Source of the DNA: Effrenium voratum
Lineage: Eukaryota; Sar; Dinophyceae; Suessiales; Symbiodiniaceae
DNA length: 64,000 nt
Direction: 5' to 3'
NCBI GenBank assembly: GCA_963377175.1
Contig: CAUJNA010000180.1
Span: 366,633 to 430,632, forward strand
Numbering within the stretch: the first letter of the stretch is position 1; the number at the start of each line of letters is the position of its first letter. Of this stretch, positions 58,840-64,000 are shown one piece after another. Both the position numbers and the translations under genes were made by a program. The notes under the pieces are model-generated. The model was not told the origin of the DNA. It searched no databases and saw nothing but the letters and a program-made list of their open reading frames with translations.

Positions 58840-58900
58840 AACCCGTAGAAACCCGTAGAAACCCGTAGAAACCCGTAGAAAACCCGTAGAAAACCCGTAG
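58840..58900. repeat. 10-11-bp tandem repeat (AACCCGTAGA)
   Basis: Six copies of AACCCGTAGA or AAACCCGTAG lie together. Further diverged AACCCGTAG copies follow to about 58990. Confidence 0.9.
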
Positions 58901-60101
58901 CCCTACCAAAAACATTGTGTTTTTGGAAAACATTGTGTTTTCTAACTCGTTGCTAAACCGTGGGAAACCCGTAGTAACCCGTAGGAAACCGTGGAAAGTC
59001 TATGCTTTTTTGGGGTCAATCCCGGATGCGCTAATTCGAGATTTTGGATGGACATCAACGCAGTCGTGGGCAAAAATCGGTCTTTGGCTTGGGCTTGCGC
59101 TGTTCGAAGCCCGCATGCTCTCATCCGGCATTGCTGCTTGACAAATGGCATAAGCTTGGCAGCCTTCTTGGAAGGATCAAGGTGGCACTTTTGACTATTT
59201 AGGTCCCGGCGTCAAATTGGAATTGAAAATGACGTGCTGTGAATGCGAAGCTGATTTCGCAGTGAGCGCAAAAGGTGAGAGGGCAATGTGAGATTCTGAG
59301 GGTGAGACGATGCTTTTTGATCGGATTATGAGTTGAAGGAATCCATGGGAACATGCTTGAACTCGAAAACATTGTGTTGTCCGAAAACATCGTGTTTTCC
59401 AAACAAAACTCGTGTTTTTGTTTGTTTTTTTTAAGGTATGACATGTTCATCGGTTTTTGTGGCTTCTGGTACTCATAGATTTGCATACTTTATTATGTTT
59501 ATACTCGACTGGTCGCACGAACATTCCCAGGAGCTAACCCAATTTCATGACAAAATGGATGAAGATTGAGATTCAAGGTGGTTTTATGTGGTCGGACCCT
59601 TCAAAGGTGCAGGGAAGACCTGCGCACCTTTACCTTCACTCGTTCTTCGCCTGCTTCCATTTTCGAGCACGATTCAGTGGCTGAGTACGATGCCGGTGGC
59701 AAGTGCGAACGCCTAGTACGATTGTTGACGTGAGTATAAATGTCAGCAAAGAATGGTGATTGCACTTCAGATATGTCAATGGATGCAAATAAGCATTTGC
59801 ACTTTCTAACTATCAGGGTTGTCGCTCGACCGACTAATTCGATTTGGAACTGGAGGGGGTTTGCGCCTGAAACGGAGGTCCAAAGAAACTTTCAACAGGG
59901 GGTCTAAAAGGCCCCCCGGGTTCCCCTTTAAACATCAAGCCACGCTTTCAGAAGAATCACCGCACCCCTGAACCCTGCATGGGATGCTGTTCCCTGAGGT
60001 ATAACCTCTTGTAGGTTTAATGGAAAACCATTTCTTTCCCGAAACCAAAAGGTTTAAGGGGTGATTCGGCCACACCAAAGACCAGCCTTCGGGAGACTGA
60101 C

Positions 60102-60395
60102 GAGGTTCTGCGAATGATCCATGGGCCCCCGTGCAGCCAGGCTCACGGCATCCTCCGGCGGCTCCTTGGCCCTTTGAAGCACGTCCTGAGACGTGCGCAG
60201 TCGCATTGCGCGCGCGGGGTTCCCACAAGTACACCCTGAACACCCATGATTCCCTTTGTGGGCTTGGGGTTCAGGGCTTGCGTAACCTGCAGCCGCTTCG
60301 CTTGTTCTCCAACCAAAAACAAAACCGAGCTCCCCGGCTGCTCCGCGGCTGAGCAACAGCTCAGTGACTTCCAGGTGCCCGCAGCTCACCGCCAC
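60102..60395 (-). CDS. Ankyrin-repeat protein, two exons
   Basis: Exon 60395-60326, after a TTGCTAG acceptor, reads VAVSCGHLEVTELLLSRGA. The GHLEVTELLLSRGA pattern is a canonical ankyrin repeat helix pair. It ends in phase 1 and joins across a 90-nt GT-AG intron to exon 60235-60102 (CTCGNPARAMRLRTSQDVL, then EPPEDAVSLAARGPMDH). Ankyrin repeats bind partner proteins. The partner cannot be told from the sequence. Upstream repeats and the C-terminus were not found. The second exon does not itself show a clear ankyrin repeat. Confidence 0.65.
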
Positions 60396-61259
60396 CTAGC
60401 AACCAAGCCATCGGGTCATGGGGTGGTTGCAAAACTTGGCTAAAGAGCCAATCCTCGGTCCCCTTTCATGAGAAAACCGCAGAAGGTTGTTGAAACTGGA
60501 GGTTGGCCCAACCCTCCCCCAGGCCCCCAACCTCTGGTGGCCATCTTTTTTTTGGGGACTACACTCCTGATATCTCCTGATTCACATGGAACCCAACAAA
60601 TGTGATTATTCGAAGTATCTCCTTTTGGGGGACTATCTTCGGGGTTCCAGGCTGAGTTGCAGGGGGGTAAAACATCATGTATTGAACTTCCCAAGTGTGA
60701 TCGACTTGCGGTTTGGTGGGATTCTCAAAACTGAACTATGACCTGAACCTCCAGGGACTCCAGCAAAACTTCACGCGAACAACTGGCACACCTTTTTCTT
60801 AGCAGTCTTCGACGGGACACTCCCTCGAAAACAAGGAAGGCACCAGTGGAGGTCTGCGGACTTCTTGCAGCCCCGTCAAGAGACATTCAGAGCACCTTTC
60901 ACTTTGACTTTGATTCGTTGGCCTGGCACCCCTTTTCTTGTTGGACAATCTCAGCCCGCCATCAACTGTCCGGACACAACCTTGCTAGGTGCCACCATAG
61001 CGCACAAAAGCCATGATTGCTTCACTCCAATTTTCGATTTTGTGTCCACTAGAATACAGGGTCACAAGGTTTGACATTAAACAAGGCCAACCATCAAGGG
61101 CGGGCCAGATCCCTTTTTTTTGCCGCGCGCATCCCAGATTCATCTGGCAGAACGTATTTCCATGACGTGCCTTGCTTGCACTGATTTAAACGAATTTGCT
61201 CTCACCTGCGTCTTCAAACAAGTCAGTAACTCCACCCGCTCAGCGTCAATCAGTTGCAG
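60396..61259. other. Divergent spacer, no gene called
   Basis: It lies between the minus-strand ankyrin gene and plus-strand genes. Further 5' exons of either may be hidden here. None was recognised. Confidence 0.35.
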
Positions 61260-61549
61260 GAAGGGCCAGCATTAATTGCTGCTTGTGCGACGAGGCAGTC
61301 CCGGAATGCCGAGAGGCAAAGACATTGAGTTGTTTGTGTCGCTCTGGAGTTTGTCACCAGGACGAAGTCAGGAGGCGGCGGGAGTTGAGGCTTGTTCTGG
61401 CTGACAGCGCAAAGCTGTGTCTTGGCTTCCACGTAGATGCAGAACTACGCTTGGAGACACCCGAGAATCTCCCAAAAGCGGGGGGTCGTGCCTGCATTTG
61501 CACTCACGTGGACCTTTGCCTGGCGCCCCAAACACAAGCGTGGGTTTGA
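61260..61549 (+). CDS. Candidate cysteine-rich exon or ORF
   Basis: After a CAGTTGCAG acceptor an open frame reads RASINCCLCDEAVPECREAK, then LSCLCRSGVCHQDEVRRRRE and RLVLADSAKLCLGFHVDAEL, to TGA at 61549. Clustered CxxC-like pairs suggest metal binding or disulfides. No second splice site is certain, and the region just after is a GC-rich repeat. Confidence 0.48.
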
Positions 61550-61595
61550 AAGCCATTTGAACAGAGCAGAAATCTTTTGAGTTCTGCCGGCTCTG

Positions 61596-61710
61596 GGGCG
61601 CCGGGCGCCATGGGCGGGGGGCGCCCCGGGGCGGCGGGCGCCTGGGGCGCCGGGTGCCCGGGGCGCCGGGTGCCCGGGGCGCCGGGCGCCTGGGGCGCCG
61701 GGCGCCTGCC
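61596..61710. repeat. GC-rich tandem repeat (GGGGCGCCGGGTGCCC type)
   Basis: Units of about 16 bp alternate GGCGCCGGGCGCCT and GGCGCCGGGTGCCC. Each unit is itself palindromic (GGCGCC), so strong secondary structure is expected. Confidence 0.9.
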
Positions 61711-62042
61711 TCCACCTTAGCATCCAACAAGCTGAAAGAAGCCTTGCCAAACGAAATGTCACTTCGCAACAAGTGTTTCCCGTGAAGTGATGTCAAGCAG
61801 GACCTGGCAGAATAGGGGGACCGTAGGTGTCCCGTGGCAATTGCGACGCAGCTCGCTTTGCTTTCAGGGAAGTTGTGGTTTGGACGCTGTTTTCCTGTGG
61901 TTCTCCTTCGTTGTTTTCGGAAACGGCGCAGGCCATTTCTCAAGTGTCAGTGCTTTAGAGCTTCCGGCTCATTCTGCAGACATGTCCCTCTGCTTGCTTT
62001 AACGTCGTACAAGCGCAGCGAGTGTGGTTTGTTTGCTTGTAG

Positions 62043-63190
62043 GATTTTGTGTCACAAGTGAGGCAAAGGGCAGCGCAGCTGGAGATACATTCAGTTGCAG
62101 ACCAGCTTGGGCGTGAACCCCAGTCAATTCAAACTGTGTTGCACGATTACGAAAAGTTTTGCCTGGTCCGCCGGTGTGCGGCCACATCGGAGGCGTGTAG
62201 CGCCTTCGCTCCCCGTGGCTTGAGTCGCGGAGTTGCAGCAGAAAATGCGAGACGCTCGCGCCACACTCCGTTTTGTTGCGATTGGCAACGCACCTCTGGT
62301 TCTCAGAAACAACCGGCGCAAAGAGAAACAGCCACAGCGCAGGCGCGGCCACCTGGCGGCTCCTTTGATTTTTTTCGGACAATCGAGGGTCTCTTGCAAG
62401 GGACCCCCAAAAAACCAGTGTAGGGCCTACACTGGTTTTTTGGGGGTCCCCTGCCAAGGGACCTACAGCTGATCTGCACGTCTTTTGCAACCTGAAATCA
62501 TGTGGGGGTCCCTTTCAGGGGACCCCCAAAAAACCAGTGTAGGCCCTACACTGGTTTTTTGGGGGTCCCCCAGAAGGGACCCCCGTTTGACCAAAAAAAT
62601 CGCAGGTTGCTGTGATAACCTCCCCCCCCCCCCCACACGTGGTTAACCCAGGCTTTCCGTCTGCCTGTCAGAGATCTGCGCACTACGGCGCCACCAACTT
62701 GACCGGACCCTCCCTTGTGAGCAGCCTCAAGCTGGACACAAGTGGCAGGCCACTGCTTGCAAACGGAAAGTCCACGACTTTGGCTGCGCAAGCTTGGCCA
62801 GCGAAGTCGAAGACAAGACAGCGGTCACTGCTGAGTTACGGGTTCACTTGCACAAGGGCATTCCTCTACTTGTGATGGGTATGGGAGCACAGACAGGTTA
62901 GTGATTCAAGTCAAACTTGGTGCAGAAGATCCAGTTTCTCGTGCGGCTGAGCGCCCGCGCAAGTATAGGTGGCTTTGCTCTCGCCCGCCCCCTCTCGCTC
63001 AACCCCCACTTCTGACACACGTTTACACACGCGCCCGCCTGTTGTGTTCAATGCGCGGTCTTCCTCCAGATCCATACGCCTTATCCCACCCCACAGACAG
63101 CAGTTTGCATGTGTATCTAGGCGACACAGTGCGGTGGCTTTTTGCCTTGTTTCTTCCTTGCCAGGCGAGACCGATCCGCGCCTATGGTGA
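62043..63190 (+). CDS. Unrecognised plus-strand gene, three exons ending in a stop
   Basis: A TTTGCTTGTAG acceptor leads into an exon starting at 62043 (DFVSQVRQRAAQLEIHSVAD, then QLGREPQSIQTVLHDYEKFC). Its end is unclear, between about 62110 and 62240. Exon 62672-62896 reads ICALRRHQLDRTLPCEQP, then KVHDFGCASLASEVEDKTAV and LRVHLHKGIPLLVMGMGAQT, and ends in phase 1 at GTTAGT. A TTCCTTGCCAG acceptor then opens a last exon, 63164-63190, in the matching phase: ETDPRLW and TGA. Two perfect hairpins lie in the first intron. The family was not recognised, although the middle exon is clearly coding. Confidence 0.62.
62400..62450. repeat. Hairpin, 25-bp arms around a single base, copy 1
   Basis: GGGACCCCCAAAAAACCAGT plus GTAGG is followed by G and then its exact reverse complement. 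It lies in an intron of a plus-strand gene. Confidence 0.97.
62518..62570. repeat. Hairpin, 26-bp arms around a single base, copy 2
   Basis: Almost the same palindrome as 62400-62450, with C at the centre and one more pair at the ends. The 67 bp between the two copies contains further GGGACC and GGTCCC motifs. Confidence 0.97.
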
Positions 63191-63606
63191 GGCCCTTCGC
63201 GCAGCCAACGCGGGCACTGCTGCCGGCCTACCACCGCCGCTTGCCCAAACCTGGCCATTGCGGCGACAGCCTGCAATACGCCGATCATTTTGCAAAGCCA
63301 TGCTCAAAGTGCGAGAATGACAAATGGCGCGGAGCTAACTTGACAACCCGCCATCTTGCCAGCTGCGCCGGGGAAGGGGCCAAGTCTTCGAACCTCTTTT
63401 TGGCGCCTCGTGTGCCTGGAGGGCAAACAAAAAAACCAATGCTACGGCTGCTTTCGTCACAAGCAAACAGATGTTGCTTGGCTGTGACTATGTCTCGCCG
63501 TGTGGTTTAGCATGCCTTCCATGATCAACGTGCGCACCCTCGGTGGTTGGATCCTGCAGCGCTTTGCTCAGCCGCTATTGTTCGGATGCGGCCACGCAGT
63601 CTCCAG
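63191..63606. other. Between two plus-strand gene ends
   Basis: An open plus-strand frame runs through most of it (motif CGDSLQYADHFAKPCSKCEN). It may hold exons of the gene that ends at 63859, but no splice pair was convincing. Confidence 0.35.
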
Positions 63607-63859
63607 GTTGGAGGCATGCTTGGCGCGCGTGTCGAGACAGAGCTACCCATGTCTACATTCCAGGAGATGCGCTGCATTTTCGGGGGCATTGCGGGACTTG
63701 CCAGTAAGAAGGTCATTGCGAGAGTGAGCCATAGTGCTTGGCCACGAATACGCGGGTTGCAATCCTGAAGCCCTCCAACTAGGCAACGTAGTGCTGGAAA
63801 GTATGCCAACGCGGCCTCGTGGCAAGAGACTGGATGTCTATGTTGTTGAGACGGAATAA
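63607..63859 (+). CDS. C-terminal two exons of an unrecognised protein
   Basis: Exon 63607-63703 lies between a CAGTCTCCAG acceptor and a GTAAGA donor and reads VGGMLGARVETELPMSTFQE, then MRCIFGGIAGLA. It ends in phase 1. A 79-nt intron follows. Exon 63783-63859 accepts the phase and reads NVVLESMPTRPRGKRLDVYV, then VETE and TAA. The upstream exon is uncertain; MINVRTLGGWILQRF near 63520 is one candidate. The alternation of Gly-rich hydrophobic and basic segments is distinctive, but no family was recognised. Confidence 0.65.
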
Positions 63860-64000
63860 GGTCTAAACAAGTGCGAGAAAGACATAATCCGGGCACTGAT
63901 TCTTTGGCCTTGATTCCTTTATGTAAAATGTCAAATCTTGTGACCCTGGAATAGCGTGCCCAAAATGTGGAAAGTCCATGAGTTGTAGGTCCCCACCACG

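Larger units (their letters stand above)
57869..60101. other. Mostly without a called gene
   Basis: The stretch holds one candidate zinc-type exon (58690-58628) and a short tandem repeat (58840-58900). Elsewhere both strands lack convincing exons. Several AACATTGTGTTTTC or AACATCGTGTTTTC copies occur near 58910-58940 and 59366-59400. Confidence 0.35.

Overview
The window looks like nuclear DNA of a eukaryotic microbe with spliced genes, most probably a dinoflagellate. The reasons are many short coding exons (25-225 nt) bounded by AG acceptors and by both GT and GC donors, introns packed with short dispersed repeats, long satellite and microsatellite blocks, and a copia-type retrotransposon. 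No operons, ribosome binding sites, tRNA, rRNA or CRISPR arrays were seen. Species-level assignment is not possible from sequence alone. All exons below were found by reading the frames by eye. I trusted a chain when the reading phase closed across consecutive exons.

Left part (1-12.4 kb): the 3' part of a minus-strand bestrophin-like anion channel gene runs off the left edge (exons at 1-541, 858-992 and 1113-1337, with possible upstream exons at 2.7 and 3.3 kb). A repeat block follows: a 196-bp satellite (about ten copies, 5246-7177), a GTGAGT tract, a 41-bp satellite that carries the same core as the 196-bp satellite in inverted orientation, a 62-bp array, CTTGCGCG clusters, and about 1.6 kb of GATA-type microsatellite.

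Middle (12.4-20.2 kb): a plus-strand gene has exons at 12359-12512 and 20037-20147. Between them, in the same orientation, lies a degenerate 7.2-kb Ty1/copia-like element (12808-19975) with short terminal repeats, a primer binding site, broken gag and pol, and an extra unrecognised ORF between pol and the 3' repeat.

Right part (21-64 kb): mostly minus-strand multi-exon genes. The clearest is an SR-type splicing factor (RRM plus RS segments) spread over nine exons from 30.3 to 21.0 kb. Others are unrecognised but phase-consistent: a gene ending at 36.1 kb, one ending at 39.0 kb, a cysteine-rich, probably zinc-binding protein (45.3-43.7 kb), several at 46-54 kb, a six-exon gene (56.6-55.0 kb), and an ankyrin-repeat gene (60.4-60.1 kb). 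Plus-strand genes occur at 34.7-35.2 kb and at 61.3-63.9 kb. Introns contain short repeat families, an AT-rich duplicated island (39.6-41.1 kb), an 80-bp array (32.2-32.8 kb) and two near-perfect 25-bp-arm hairpins (62.4-62.6 kb).

The genes share no visible pathway. The window is best read as a gene-moderate, repeat-rich chromosomal segment.
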